Below, piece by piece: positions 42,164 through 51,099 of a stretch of 64,000 nt of DNA (positions are counted from its first letter, which is position 1; each line of letters begins with the position of its first letter). The notes beneath the pieces were generated by a model that saw nothing but the letters and a program-made list of their open reading frames with translations, ran no database searches and had not been told where the DNA came from. The DNA lies in NCBI GenBank assembly GCA_016937575.1, contig JAFHKN010000002.1, positions 558,001 to 622,000 on the forward strand, read 5' to 3'. The stretch comes from Roseomonas aeriglobus (GTDB lineage: Bacteria; Pseudomonadota; Alphaproteobacteria; Sphingomonadales; Sphingomonadaceae). The position numbers and the translations under genes are program-made.

Positions 42164-45100
42164 CGCGGCGCTCCTCCGCGGGCGATAGCCCGACGATCGC
42201 CGCCGGCAGGAACAGCAGCACCAGCGGCACCGCGGCGGTGAGGCCGAAGATGATCGCGGTCGCCAGCGGCTGCTGCAACCCGGCGCCGCGGCTGAGGCCC
42301 AGTGCGAGCGGGCTGAGCGTCAGGATAGCGATTAGCGCCGACATCAGAATCGGGCGCAGGCGCTTCGACGCCGCCTCGCGTAGCGCGGTCAGCGTCACCG
42401 GCGCGTCGCGGTCGATCTCGGCCAGGAAGAAGATCACCAGCTCGGTGACCATCCCCACCACCATCGTCAGCCCCATCAGCGCCGAGATGTCGAGCTCGAT
42501 CCCCGTTACCCACAGTCCGCCGAGCACCGCCGCCGCAGACAGCAGCACGGTGGCGATCGCCGCCGCGGTCCAGGCGATGCGTTCGAACAGGAAGGTCAGT
42601 AGCAGCGCGGTCAGCAGCAGTGCCGCTGCGAACACCATCGACAGGTCGGCGAAACTCTGCTGCTGCTGTGCGTAGAGGCCGCCATAGTCGACGCGGATCG
42701 ACGCCGGCAGGTTCAGACCCGAAACGGCGGCGCGGACGTCCTTCATCGTCGATCCCATGTCGCGCCCCTCCAGCCGCGCGGTGACGGCGATGAAGGGGGC
42801 GAGGTCTTCGCGCGTCAGCTGTTTCTGCCCCGCCGAGATCGAAACGGTCGCGATCTGGTTGACGCGGACGACATGGCCGTCGGGTGCGATGATCGGCAGG
42901 CGGCCGATGTCGTCGGCGCGCGAACGGAGCGCGGCGGGGGCGCGGACGCGGACCTGGACCAGCTGCTCGCCGATCCGCACCTGCGTCGCCTGCGCGCCGC
43001 CGACCAGCGCGCCGAGCTGGGCGGAGACGGCCGACGGATCGAGCCCCTGCTGCGCGGCGCGTGCGGGATCGACGCGGATGGCAATCGCGTCGCCGGCGAC
43101 GCGCAGGCCGTCGACCACCTCGACGACGCCGGTCACCTTGCCGATCGCCTGGCCCACCCGCTTGGCCGACGCCTCGAGCTGCGCCGTATCGTCGCCGAAA
43201 AGCTTGACCTCGATCGGCTGCGGCACCGCGGTCAGGTCGCCGATCAGGTCCTCCATCAGCTGCGCGGTCTCGATCGTCAGGCCGGGGACCTTCTCCTCGA
43301 CTTGGGCACGCACGTCGGCCATCACCGCATCGATGTTGCGGCGCGATCCCGCCTTCAGCCGGATGAAATAGTCGCCCTCGTCCGCCTCGGTCAGCCCGCC
43401 GCCGAGCTGGACGCCGGTCCGCCTGGAATAGCTCGCCACCTCGGGCGTCGCGGTGATGATCGTCTCGACCTGGCGCAGCAGCCGGTCGGTGTCGCTGAGC
43501 GCGGCGCCCGGCTTCGCCTGGTAATCGAGGATGAAGCCGCCCTCGTCCATCTTGGGCATGAAACCCGACGGCACGTGGCTCCACGCCAGCCAGCCGAGCA
43601 GCGCCATGGCGAGGCCGAGGACGATCGCGAACAGCCGCGGCCGGACGAGCGCGCGGTCGGCGACGCGGTCGTAGCCGCGGCCGATACGGTGCATGAAGCC
43701 CCCGGCGCGCTCCGCCGCCTCGGCATCCTTGTCGCGCAGCCAATAGGCCGAGACGAGCGGGATAACGAAGCGCGAGTAGATCAGCGACAGCCCGAGCGCG
43801 GCGACCATGGTCAGCGCCAGCGCCTTGAAGAAGCCGCCCGTCACCCCGCTGATGAAGGCGAGCGGCAGGAACACGACGATCGTCGCGGTGGTCGAGCCGA
43901 CCAGCGGCGTGCCCATCTCGGCCGCCGCGGCCAGCACGCCGGCGACGCCGCGCGCGGTGCCCTCCTGCATCCGCCGCATGATGTGTTCGAGCATCACCAC
44001 CGCGTCGTCGACGACCAGCCCGACCGCCGCGGCCATGCCGCCCAGCGTCATCATGTTGAAACTCATGCCGAGCGCGAACAGGATCAGGCAGGTGCCGGCG
44101 AGCACTGCGGGCAGCATCAACCCGGTGATGACCATCAGCCGCCCCGATCGCAGGAAGAGGAACAGCACGGCGCCTGCGAGCACAGCGCCGAGCAGGATCG
44201 CGTCGCGCACCGCGCCCGAGGCGCCGGTGATGAGCTCCGACTGGTCGTAGAAGGTCGTCACCTTGACGCTCGGCGGCAGGCCGAGCGACTTCAGCCGCGC
44301 GTCGACGTCGCGGACGATCTGCACGCTGTCGCCGCCCGGCGTCTGGCGGACGTTGACCAGCACCGCGTTGCGCCCATCGGAGGTGACGCGGGTATAGGCG
44401 GGCTGCGCGGCCGGGCTGACCGTGGCGATCTGGCCGAGCGTAACCAGGCCGGCGCCGGTCGTCGCGCCCGCCTTGATCGGCATCGCCTCCAGGTCGGCGA
44501 TCGAGGCGATGCGGTTCTGCGTCAGCGCCAGGTAGAGCCGGTGGCGGTCCTCGATCCGGCCGATGCCCTGCACGTCGTTCCCTTTGCCCAGCGCGGTCGC
44601 GACGTCGGCGAGGCTGAGGCCCAGTGCCTGCGCGCGCGCCGGATCGACCTCGACCACGAACTCGCGCGGGGCGCCGCCGAGCACATCGACCCCGGCGACG
44701 CCCGCGACGGCGGTCAGCGCCGGCCGCACTTTCAGTTCGGCGAGCTGGCGTAGCGCCTGACTGTCGAGCGATGGCGACGTCAGCGCGATGCCGAGCGCGG
44801 GGAAGATCGTCGGGTCCGATCGCCGCACGTCGAAGCGCGTGCCCGCGGGCAAGTCGGGCAGCACCGTCGCCAGCGCGCCCTGCGCGGCGAGCGTCGCCGC
44901 CACCATGTCCTGCCCCCAGGGGAAGTTGAGCGACACCTCCGCGGTGCCGCGGCTGGTGGTCGCGCGGATGCGCTCGACGCCCGGGACGGCACGCAGCGCG
45001 ATCTCGATCGGCCGCGTGATCTCGGCCGCCATCTGGTCGGCATCGCGGTCGCCCGCGTCGACCGAGACGACGACGCGCGGATAGTCGATATGCGGGAACA

Positions 45101-45200
45101 GCCCGACCGGCAGCCGCGTCGCCGCGACGACGCCGCCCAGCGTCAGCAGGATCACCGCGAGCATCAGCGCGCGGGCGTGAGCGGCGAGTCCGCGGGTCAC
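42150..45200 (-). CDS. RND-family efflux/transport inner-membrane protein of the second operon
   Basis: The 1016-residue protein has the RND plan of twelve helices with two large periplasmic loops. It starts ARALMLAVILLTLGGVVAATRLPVGLFPHIDYPRVVVSVDAGDRDADQMAAEITRPIE. Helix 4 carries GLVVDDAVVMLEHIMRRMQEG with the paired Asp of proton relay, and the second half has GLTMVVGMVTELVIFFLAEID. It resembles the branch of heavy-metal/multidrug RND pumps without a clear substrate. It overlaps the adaptor gene by four bases (ATGA) and runs 14 bp into pcm. It is not a close copy of the pump at 35631. Confidence 0.9.
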   Translation of the reverse strand: MTRGLAAHARALMLAVILLTLGGVVAATRLPVGLFPHIDYPRVVVSVDAGDRDADQMAAEITRPIEIALRAVPGVERIRATTSRGTAEVSLNFPWGQDMVAATLAAQGALATVLPDLPAGTRFDVRRSDPTIFPALGIALTSPSLDSQALRQLAELKVRPALTAVAGVAGVDVLGGAPREFVVEVDPARAQALGLSLADVATALGKGNDVQGIGRIEDRHRLYLALTQNRIASIADLEAMPIKAGATTGAGLVTLGQIATVSPAAQPAYTRVTSDGRNAVLVNVRQTPGGDSVQIVRDVDARLKSLGLPPSVKVTTFYDQSELITGASGAVRDAILLGAVLAGAVLFLFLRSGRLMVITGLMLPAVLAGTCLILFALGMSFNMMTLGGMAAAVGLVVDDAVVMLEHIMRRMQEGTARGVAGVLAAAAEMGTPLVGSTTATIVVFLPLAFISGVTGGFFKALALTMVAALGLSLIYSRFVIPLVSAYWLRDKDAEAAERAGGFMHRIGRGYDRVADRALVRPRLFAIVLGLAMALLGWLAWSHVPSGFMPKMDEGGFILDYQAKPGAALSDTDRLLRQVETIITATPEVASYSRRTGVQLGGGLTEADEGDYFIRLKAGSRRNIDAVMADVRAQVEEKVPGLTIETAQLMEDLIGDLTAVPQPIEVKLFGDDTAQLEASAKRVGQAIGKVTGVVEVVDGLRVAGDAIAIRVDPARAAQQGLDPSAVSAQLGALVGGAQATQVRIGEQLVQVRVRAPAALRSRADDIGRLPIIAPDGHVVRVNQIATVSISAGQKQLTREDLAPFIAVTARLEGRDMGSTMKDVRAAVSGLNLPASIRVDYGGLYAQQQQSFADLSMVFAAALLLTALLLTFLFERIAWTAAAIATVLLSAAAVLGGLWVTGIELDISALMGLTMVVGMVTELVIFFLAEIDRDAPVTLTALREAASKRLRPILMSALIAILTLSPLALGLSRGAGLQQPLATAIIFGLTAAVPLVLLFLPAAIVGLSPAEERRDAPA

Positions 45201-46216
45201 TTGGTACGCACCTTCATGCCGTCTTCGACCGCGGTGCCGCCTTGCGTGACGACCAGCTCGCCGCCGCGAACGCCCTTCAGAATCGCGACGCGGTCGCCCT
45301 GGCTCGCCCCGACGGTCACGTCGCGGCGATGCGCGACGTGGCCGGTGATGACGTATACGTACGGCTGGCCGCCCTCGTCGAGCAGCGCGGCATAGGGGAC
45401 GGTCGGCACGTCGCTGTTGGTGCTGACCGCGACGCTGCCGGTCAGCGTCTCGCCGACGCCGATCCCGACCGCGGCGGGAATACGGACATAGACCGCGGCC
45501 AATCGCGTCGTCGGATCGACCACCGGTGTGACCGTGTCGACCGGCACCGCGAACGCCGCGCGGCCCTTCGTGCCCTCGATCGTGACCGTAGAGCCGCGCT
45601 TGAGGGCGTGCGCCACCGCCGGATCGGCGCCGAACCGGCCACGCAGGTCGCCGGGGCGGGCGATCGTCGCGATGACCGCGCCGGCCGCGACGATGTCGCC
45701 GGGGTTGACCGGGATGGTCTCGACGAAGCCGGCCGACATGGCGCGCAGCGTCAGTGCGCCGGTACGCCCCCCCAGGCTGGCGCGGGTGGCGTCGGCGGCG
45801 GCGGCGGCGGCGCGCGCGGTCTCGACCTCGGCGTTGCCGACCAGCCCGTCGGCGCGCAGCCGCTGCGCGCGGGCGAGCGCGGCGTCGGCGGCGCGGGCGT
45901 CGCTCGACGCCTTGGCGAGATCAAGCCGGGTCGTCGCGCTGGGCGAGAGCTGCGCGATCACGTCGCCCGCCGCGACCTGCGTACCGACCGGCGCGACAAT
46001 CCGCGCGACGACCGCCTCCGCCGGCGCCGAGAGCGTCGCCTTCGCGCCCGCGCCGCCCTCGGCGATGCCGTAAAGGGTGACGCTTTGCGCCAGCGCACCT
46101 TGCTGCGCGCGCGCCAGCTTGACCAGCGCGACCGGGGTCGGGGTGGCCTGATCGGCGGGGGCATTGCCCGAGCAGGCGGCGCACGCCAGCAGGGCGAGGA
46201 GGGGGAGGTGTTTCAT
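45197..46216 (-). CDS. RND periplasmic adaptor lipoprotein of the second operon
   Basis: The ATG at 46216 overlaps the outer-membrane factor's stop as ATGA and gives 339 residues. A lipobox signal (LPLLALLACAACSGNAPADQ) leads to the adaptor domains: KATLSAPAEAVVARIVAPVGTQVAAGDVIAQL (lipoyl part), an Ala/Arg-rich hairpin (residues 100-145), VETIPVNPGDIVAAGAVIATIARP, and the beta-barrel region VPTVPYAALLDEGGQPYVYVITG. It joins the pump encoded downstream to the channel encoded upstream. A longer frame upstream is antisense noise and is not used. Confidence 0.92.
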   Translation of the reverse strand: MKHLPLLALLACAACSGNAPADQATPTPVALVKLARAQQGALAQSVTLYGIAEGGAGAKATLSAPAEAVVARIVAPVGTQVAAGDVIAQLSPSATTRLDLAKASSDARAADAALARAQRLRADGLVGNAEVETARAAAAAADATRASLGGRTGALTLRAMSAGFVETIPVNPGDIVAAGAVIATIARPGDLRGRFGADPAVAHALKRGSTVTIEGTKGRAAFAVPVDTVTPVVDPTTRLAAVYVRIPAAVGIGVGETLTGSVAVSTNSDVPTVPYAALLDEGGQPYVYVITGHVAHRRDVTVGASQGDRVAILKGVRGGELVVTQGGTAVEDGMKVRTK

Positions 46217-47553
46217 CGGGGCCAGCCTTCCATCGGTGTGCCGGTCAGCAGTTCGAGCGCGATGGTCTGTTCGGACAGGTCCTGTTCGGCCTGCGCCAGC
46301 AACGCGCGCTTGTCGCGGACCGCCTGTTCGGCGGTCTCGGCGGTGGCTGGGGCGAGGTCGCCGCGGTTTGCCGCGCGGCGGCTGGCGGCGGCGAAACGCT
46401 CCAGCGCGGGCAGGTCGCGCAGTATGGCGTTGCGCTGGCGCCGCGCCACCGCGATGCCGCCAACCGCCGCAGCGATCTCGGCGCGGGTCTGGAATAACCG
46501 ACCTTCGTACTCGGCCTTCAGCGCCTCGCGCGTGGCGTTCTCGACCGCAATGCCGCCGCGGTTGCGGTTCCACAGCGGCAATGTGAAGTCGATCGCCGGG
46601 CCGACCAGCGTATTGCCCGCCGAGTCGCGATTGGCGTTGATCGTCAGCCCCAGCGTCGGGAACTGGTTCAGTACCGCGAGCCGCGTCGCCGCCTCCTGCG
46701 CATCGTAGCCGGCGCGAAGCGCCTGCAAGTCCGCGCGCTGCTCGCGGGCGAGCGTGAACAGCGCCTCGGCGGCCGGCGGATTGGGCGGCAGCGGGGTGGG
46801 AGCGAGGACCAGCGGGTAAGAGGGCGGCAGGCCGATCAGCCGAGTGAGCTCGAACCGCGCGGCGGCCAGGTCGCGCTCGGTAACGCGCAGCCGATCCTGC
46901 GCGTCGAACGCGCCGACTCGCGCGGCCTGGACCTGATCGGCGGCCAGGTCGCCGCGCCCGGCCGCGCGCAGCGTGCGGTCGAGCAGCGACCGGGTCGCGT
47001 CGCGGCTGGCGGCGTTGTTGGCTACTGCGCGCTCGAGTTGCTGGATTCGTACCGCTTGTATTCTCGTCTGCCCCGCGACCTGCCATTCGGCCCAGGCGAG
47101 GTCGAGCCGCACCTGTTTCGCCTGCGCATCGGCCTGCGCCCGCCGCGCGCCGCGGGTGCGCAGCGCATTGATGTCGATCGCCAGCGCATTGGCGAGGTCG
47201 AGCAGCGGATCGGGTCCTGCGACCACCTTGCTCACGCCGGTGCTGAACGTCGGATCGGGCAACAGTCGCGCCGAGAATGCCTGTGCATCCGCCACACCGG
47301 CGCGCAGCCGCTGCGCCTTCAGGTCGGGATTGGCGATCACCGCGAGCACCGCGATCGCATTGGCGTCGAGCGGCCGGGTCAGGTCGATCGCGACCGGCTT
47401 CAGATATGGTTGATCGATCGCCGCGCCATCGCGCGCCAGGATCGCGGCGACCGGCGGGCTCAGCACAGCTTCGTCGACGGTAGCCAGCGGGCGCGGCGTG
47501 TAACTCGCGCACGCGGTAGTGGCGAGAGCGGCGAGCAGGGCGAGCCACTTCAT
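46213..47553 (-). CDS. TolC-family outer-membrane efflux protein of the second operon
   Basis: The 446-residue protein has a lipoprotein-like signal (LALLAALATTACASYTPRP, Cys15) and the two-repeat helical structure of outer-membrane channels. Repeat 1 covers about residues 70-240 (NPDLKAQRLRAGVADAQAFSARLLPDPTFS) and repeat 2 covers 270-430 (RADLQALRAGYDAQEAATRLAVLNQFPTLGL). It differs from the NodT-type channel at 34264 and resembles CzcC-like proteins. It overlaps the kinase gene stop and the adaptor gene start by four bases each, so translation is coupled through the operon. Confidence 0.9.
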   Translation of the reverse strand: MKWLALLAALATTACASYTPRPLATVDEAVLSPPVAAILARDGAAIDQPYLKPVAIDLTRPLDANAIAVLAVIANPDLKAQRLRAGVADAQAFSARLLPDPTFSTGVSKVVAGPDPLLDLANALAIDINALRTRGARRAQADAQAKQVRLDLAWAEWQVAGQTRIQAVRIQQLERAVANNAASRDATRSLLDRTLRAAGRGDLAADQVQAARVGAFDAQDRLRVTERDLAAARFELTRLIGLPPSYPLVLAPTPLPPNPPAAEALFTLAREQRADLQALRAGYDAQEAATRLAVLNQFPTLGLTINANRDSAGNTLVGPAIDFTLPLWNRNRGGIAVENATREALKAEYEGRLFQTRAEIAAAVGGIAVARRQRNAILRDLPALERFAAASRRAANRGDLAPATAETAEQAVRDKRALLAQAEQDLSEQTIALELLTGTPMEGWPR

Positions 47554-48890
47554 CGTTCGAATTTCGGCAGCAGGATGGTTACTCCCAACCCAGGATGATT
47601 GTCGCCGATCCGCATCGTGCCGCCGTGCGCGGCGGCGATCGCCGACACCAGGTTCAGGCCGAGGCCATTGCCTGGAGTCGACCGGCTGTTGGTCAGCCGA
47701 ACGAAGCGACGGGCGATGCGTTCGCGATCGGCTTCGGGAACACCTGGGCCGTCATCGACGACGCATAGCCGGATGTCTCTACCTTGGGAATCGGCGAGCA
47801 GGATAATGGCGGTGCCCTCGGGTGTATGCGCCTGTGCGTTGTCGAGCAGGTTGATCAGCGCCTGCGCGATCAACTCGCGATCGCCGTTCACCCACAAGGT
47901 CTCGTCCACGTAGCAATCGAGCGTCCGTCCGCCGTCGACGATGGCGGGTGCGTAGGTATCGCCGATGTCGCGCGCCAGGACGGCGACGTCGACCGGGGCG
48001 AACGACCGTTCCAGCCCCCGCCCCTCGACTTCCGAGATGCGCAGGATCGCCCCGAACAGCGTCAGCAGCGCGTCGCTTTGCCGAACCGCGTCCTCGAGCC
48101 GGGCGGGGTCCGCCGGGTGTGCGAGCGCGGATTCCAGCGATGTCCGTAGCCGGGTGAGCGGCGTGCGCAGATCGTGCGCCACGTCGCTCGACACTTGCTG
48201 CAGGTTTTCCATCAGCTGCGCGATCCGGTCGAGCATCGCGTTGAGCGATGCTGCCAGCGCGTCGAATTCGTCGCCGCGCGGTCCGACAGGCATGCGCCGG
48301 TCGAGATCGCCCGCCACGATCGCCTGCGCCGTACCGCTGATCCGCGCCAGCCGCTGCCGCAGATAGCCGCCGAGGATCAGCGCGCCGGCGATCCCGAGCA
48401 GCAGCACCGCGACGAACGCGACGCCGAACAGGATCAGGATCGTGCGGTCGATCCGTTCGAGCGGTTCCGAATCGACCGCCACTACCAGCGTCCGCTCGCC
48501 GGGTAGCAGGCGGGCGAGCGCGCGCGCCGGATCGGCGCCTTCCTCGGGATCGCGGAACAAGATGTCGCTCCACCCGAGCGCCGGTCGCGGCGTGTCCAGC
48601 TGTCCGGCGACCCGCCGGCCGCTGCGGTCGAACACGGCATAGGCATAGCTGCGGCCGACGCCGCCGGCTTCGCGCACGGCGATCGTCTCGGTCAGTTCCC
48701 GCCAGCCCTCGGTAGCGAACGCCCTCGAGAGTTCGGCGCTTTCCTCGGCGATGCCGGCGTCGCGCTGCCGTCTGAATTCGGAGTCGGCGGCCAGGTAGAC
48801 CGCGACGCCCAGCGCGACGATCGCCAGCGCGAACGCCGCCGAATAGGCGAAGGCGATGCGGTACGCGGCGCTCGACCGCACGCCGGTCAT
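47550..48890 (-). CDS. Sensor histidine kinase of the second efflux operon
   Basis: ATG 48890 (ATGA overlap with the regulator) gives 446 residues. Two membrane helices (about 12-33 and 150-176) enclose a periplasmic sensor. The HAMP region is followed by SSDVAHDLRTPLTRL with His239, N-box LLDNAQAHTPEG, G1 DDGPGVPEAD and G2 NGLGLNLVSAIAAAHGG. It responds to an envelope signal, perhaps linked to the PepSY protein encoded first in the operon. The arrangement kinase then outer-membrane factor, adaptor and pump is the reverse of the first efflux operon, where the pump genes come first. Confidence 0.92.
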   Translation of the reverse strand: MTGVRSSAAYRIAFAYSAAFALAIVALGVAVYLAADSEFRRQRDAGIAEESAELSRAFATEGWRELTETIAVREAGGVGRSYAYAVFDRSGRRVAGQLDTPRPALGWSDILFRDPEEGADPARALARLLPGERTLVVAVDSEPLERIDRTILILFGVAFVAVLLLGIAGALILGGYLRQRLARISGTAQAIVAGDLDRRMPVGPRGDEFDALAASLNAMLDRIAQLMENLQQVSSDVAHDLRTPLTRLRTSLESALAHPADPARLEDAVRQSDALLTLFGAILRISEVEGRGLERSFAPVDVAVLARDIGDTYAPAIVDGGRTLDCYVDETLWVNGDRELIAQALINLLDNAQAHTPEGTAIILLADSQGRDIRLCVVDDGPGVPEADRERIARRFVRLTNSRSTPGNGLGLNLVSAIAAAHGGTMRIGDNHPGLGVTILLPKFER

Positions 48891-49561
48891 GTCCCGTGCA
48901 TCCGGTAGCCGACGCCACGCACCGTCTCGATCGGGTCGCGGTCGAATCCTTCGTTCAGCTTGGCGCGCATCCGGCTCAGGTGGCTCTCGACGATGTTGGT
49001 CTGCGGGTCGAAATGGAAGTTCCAGACGGATTCGAGGAACATCGTGCGTGTGACGACGCGGCCGGCGTTGCGCATCAGTTGCTCCAGCAGCGAAAATTCG
49101 CGCGGCTGCAGCCGGATCTCGCGCCCGCCGCGCCGCACCTCGCGCGTCAGCAGGTCGAGCGTCACGTCGCCGACCGCGAACCGCGTCGGCACGTCGCTGA
49201 TCGGCGGCCGGCGTAGCAGCGCGGCGATGCGCGCCGCCAGCTCGGCGAACGCGAATGGCTTGACCAGATAGTCGTCCGCGCCCGCCTCCAGCCCCGCCAC
49301 GCGGTCGGCGATGCCGCCCAGCGCGGTCAGCAGGATGACGGGCGTGTTGATGCCCGCCGCCCGCCACCGCCGCAGCACCTCGACGCCGTCGATGCCGGGC
49401 AGCATCCGATCGAGCACGATAACGTCGAACGGTTCGACGGCGCCGGCATGCAGTGCGTCATTGCCTTCGGACACGCGCGACACAGCGTGGCCGAGCTCGC
49501 TCAAGCCACGCTCGACGAACCCGGCCGTGCTGTCGTCATCTTCGGCGATCAGGATGCGCAA
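48887..49561 (-). CDS. OmpR/PhoB-family response regulator of the second efflux operon
   Basis: The TTG at 49561 is chosen because GGAGG lies nine bases upstream; a longer frame would overlap the PepSY gene. The 224-residue protein has a receiver (LRILIAEDDDSTAGF, Asp51 in VLDRMLPGIDG, Lys in DDYLVKPFAF) and a winged helix (LQPREFSLLEQLMRN, TNIVESHLSRMRAKLN, VRGVGYRMHG). It is coupled to the kinase gene by ATGA. It probably regulates its own operon and perhaps nearby PAP2 and DedA genes that share an upstream ATTGGGA motif, which is inference. Confidence 0.93.
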   Translation of the reverse strand: MRILIAEDDDSTAGFVERGLSELGHAVSRVSEGNDALHAGAVEPFDVIVLDRMLPGIDGVEVLRRWRAAGINTPVILLTALGGIADRVAGLEAGADDYLVKPFAFAELAARIAALLRRPPISDVPTRFAVGDVTLDLLTREVRRGGREIRLQPREFSLLEQLMRNAGRVVTRTMFLESVWNFHFDPQTNIVESHLSRMRAKLNEGFDRDPIETVRGVGYRMHGT

Positions 49562-49580
49562 CCGCTCGGTCCTCCAGCGG

Positions 49581-49871
49581 TCAATCGGCCTTGCCGAGCG
49601 GTTCGACGACGCTCTCGACGATCTTGCCGGTGTTCGCATCGACGCCGACTTCGTGGTTCTTGTTGCCCTGGCGGATATCGAAGGAATAGCGCCAGACGCC
49701 GTTTTCCTTTTCGTACTCGGCCTTAGTCACCTTGCCGGGCGCGGTCTTCAGCGCGATCGCGCGCGCCTGAGCGATCGTCAGCTTCGCCTTGGGTCCCGCG
49801 GCGGTGCCCGCGTGGGCGGTGCCGGCGACTGCAGCGGCGAGCGCTGCAAGGGCAAGAAATGCCTTCTTCAT
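49581..49871 (-). CDS. Periplasmic PepSY-domain protein
   Basis: The start ATG 49871 lies behind GAGG with good spacing; an ATG three codons earlier is possible. The 96-residue protein has a signal peptide (MKKAFLALAALAAAVAGTAHAG). One PepSY domain follows (LTIAQARAIALKTAPGKVTKAEYEKENGVWRYSFDIRQGNKNHEVGVDANTGKIVESVVE). PepSY domains often inhibit or modulate proteases or sensor systems outside the cytoplasm. As the first gene of the regulator-kinase-pump operon it may modulate the kinase or be a small stress product of it. The regulator starts 19 bp downstream. Confidence 0.9.
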   Translation of the reverse strand: MKKAFLALAALAAAVAGTAHAGTAAGPKAKLTIAQARAIALKTAPGKVTKAEYEKENGVWRYSFDIRQGNKNHEVGVDANTGKIVESVVEPLGKAD

Positions 49872-49913
49872 ATCAATCATCCTCGTTTCGCCCGGAATAG
49901 GCGAGGCCCGTTT

Positions 49914-50654
49914 CTACCCGCGCCCACTTTGCGTGGATGTTGCGCCCGGTATCGCTTTTCCCAATGTTCCCGCGTGGCGAAGCGTCCGGCGTCCCCGCGC
50001 CGCCGCCATCAGCAGCGCGCAGGTGATCGCCCACGCCGCCCCGACGATCCAGCCCGCCAGCACGTCGGTCGGCCAGTGGACGCCCGCCACGACACGCGAC
50101 GCGCCGATCAGTATCACCAGCAGCAGCGCGACGACGAGCAGGTACGCCCGCTGCGCCCGCCGCTCCGCCTCGCGCGCCAGCACGACCGCGATCGTCAGGA
50201 ACACAACCGCCGAATTCATCGCATGCCCGCTCGGAAAGCTGGCCGAGTTGGTCGTGACCAAATGCTCGACGACGTCGGGCCGGCCGCGTTGGAAGAAGGC
50301 CTTGAGCGCGGTCGTCATCAGCCCGCCCAGACTGGTCGCGGCAACCAGGTAGAGGGCCGTGGTCCATCGTCTTCCGGCGGCGAAATAGCCCGACACCGCG
50401 GCGACGAGCACGATCAGCGTAACGTTGTTGCCGATCGCCGTTAGACCCAGCATGACCGCTGTCGGGCCTTTGCCGCCAAGAAACGATCCGCGCGCGGCGC
50501 GCAGCAGCGCCGCGTCGAACGCAGGAACCTCGCCCTCGCCGATCTCGGACCCGAGCTTGGCGATCACCAGCAGCGCGATACCGACCAGCAGGAAGCCCGC
50601 CAGCCCCAAAACCTCGGGCCTGCGGCGGGCGAGCGCGGCCAGCCGCCCGATCAT
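49914..50654 (-). CDS. PAP2-family membrane phosphatase
   Basis: The 246-residue protein has five to six helices and the three phosphatase motifs: KAFFQRGRP (motif 1), SFPSGHAMN (motif 2, His) and SRVVAGVHWPTDVLAG (motif 3, Arg, His, Asp). PAP2 enzymes remove phosphate from lipids such as phosphatidic acid or undecaprenyl pyrophosphate at the outer face of the inner membrane. The start ATG 50654 overlaps the stop of a 15-codon leader frame (ATGA). Its last 40 codons are unconserved and carry the ATTGGGA motif that precedes PepSY. The substrate is unknown. Confidence 0.9.
   Translation of the reverse strand: MIGRLAALARRRPEVLGLAGFLLVGIALLVIAKLGSEIGEGEVPAFDAALLRAARGSFLGGKGPTAVMLGLTAIGNNVTLIVLVAAVSGYFAAGRRWTTALYLVAATSLGGLMTTALKAFFQRGRPDVVEHLVTTNSASFPSGHAMNSAVVFLTIAVVLAREAERRAQRAYLLVVALLLVILIGASRVVAGVHWPTDVLAGWIVGAAWAITCALLMAAARGRRTLRHAGTLGKAIPGATSTQSGRG
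49956..49966 (-). promoter_or_regulatory. ATTGGGAAAA motif upstream of PepSY
   Basis: On the minus strand CATTGGGAAAA lies about 90 bp before the PepSY start, inside the 3' end of the PAP2 gene. It matches the motifs at 50769 and 52489 over ten bases and suggests one shared regulator. Confidence 0.4.
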
Positions 50655-50698
50655 GCCCGGCGGACGCCGGCGAGGGCTGGGGTCAGCTGGCTATTCAT
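50651..50698 (-). CDS. Fifteen-codon leader frame coupled to PAP2
   Basis: ATG 50698 is preceded by AGAGAGGA at good distance and encodes MNSQLTPALAGVRRA. Its TGA overlaps the PAP2 ATG. The PAP2 gene itself has no visible ribosome site, so translation may depend on this short frame. No regulatory codon run (such as repeated amino acids) is present. It may be only a translation-coupling device. Confidence 0.4.
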   Translation of the reverse strand: MNSQLTPALAGVRRA

Positions 50699-50768
50699 GA
50701 CGGTCCTCTCTCGCTGCCCTGACCATCCTGGGTCGCCGGCGCGCCTTCGGCCAGCGCGGGCCCGCGAG

Positions 50769-50784
50769 ATTGGGAAAATACAAT
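50769..50784. promoter_or_regulatory. ATTGGGAAAATACAAT motif upstream of the PAP2 leader
   Basis: A 16-base sequence with ATTG/CAAT ends, 71 bp upstream of the leader frame. It matches the site at 52489 in 15 of 16 bases. Both precede PAP2-family genes. Confidence 0.5.
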
Positions 50785-50793
50785 GTTCGCGGG

Positions 50794-51099
50794 TCACGCT
50801 CCGAGCGCGCCGGCGGCGTGATCGCGATGCATGGCCAGCACATTCTCGACGCTCACATTCGAACCGTCGAAGCAGTAGACCAGCACCAGCCGCGCGTTGG
50901 CGGCGGCGAACCATCGGTGCGCTCCCGGCGACATCAGCCGGTCGCCCGGACGCGGCTCGGTGCGCCCCCGCAAGCCCATGATGGTGCGGTGGACGTCACG
51001 CTGATCGGTCTCCGACAGGCCGTCGAGCGCGGCGAGGACCGCGTCGTCGATGCGCAGCGACCGCAGATTCAGCCGCGCCGCCAACGCACGACTCTCCAT
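50794..51099 (-). CDS. Small hypothetical protein, possibly RelE/ParE-like
   Basis: The 101-residue product starts at ATG 51099, inside the last 31 bp of the DedA gene. The order is a helix (DAVLAALDGLSETDQRDVHRTIMGLRGR), then a beta-rich part (GAHRWFAAANARLVLVYCFDGSNVSVENVLAMHRDHA). The strand pattern HRWFAAANARLVLVYCFDG resembles the core of RelE/ParE-type toxins, where an Arg-rich beta sheet binds ribosome or gyrase, but no antitoxin gene is beside it. It could equally be an unrelated small protein translated with DedA. Confidence 0.45.
   Translation of the reverse strand: MESRALAARLNLRSLRIDDAVLAALDGLSETDQRDVHRTIMGLRGRTEPRPGDRLMSPGAHRWFAAANARLVLVYCFDGSNVSVENVLAMHRDHAAGALGA

Noticed and set aside
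42873..44753. 626-codon plus-strand open frame
   Set aside because: Antisense of the second RND pump gene, with the His/Arg/Asp-rich composition of reversed coding sequence.
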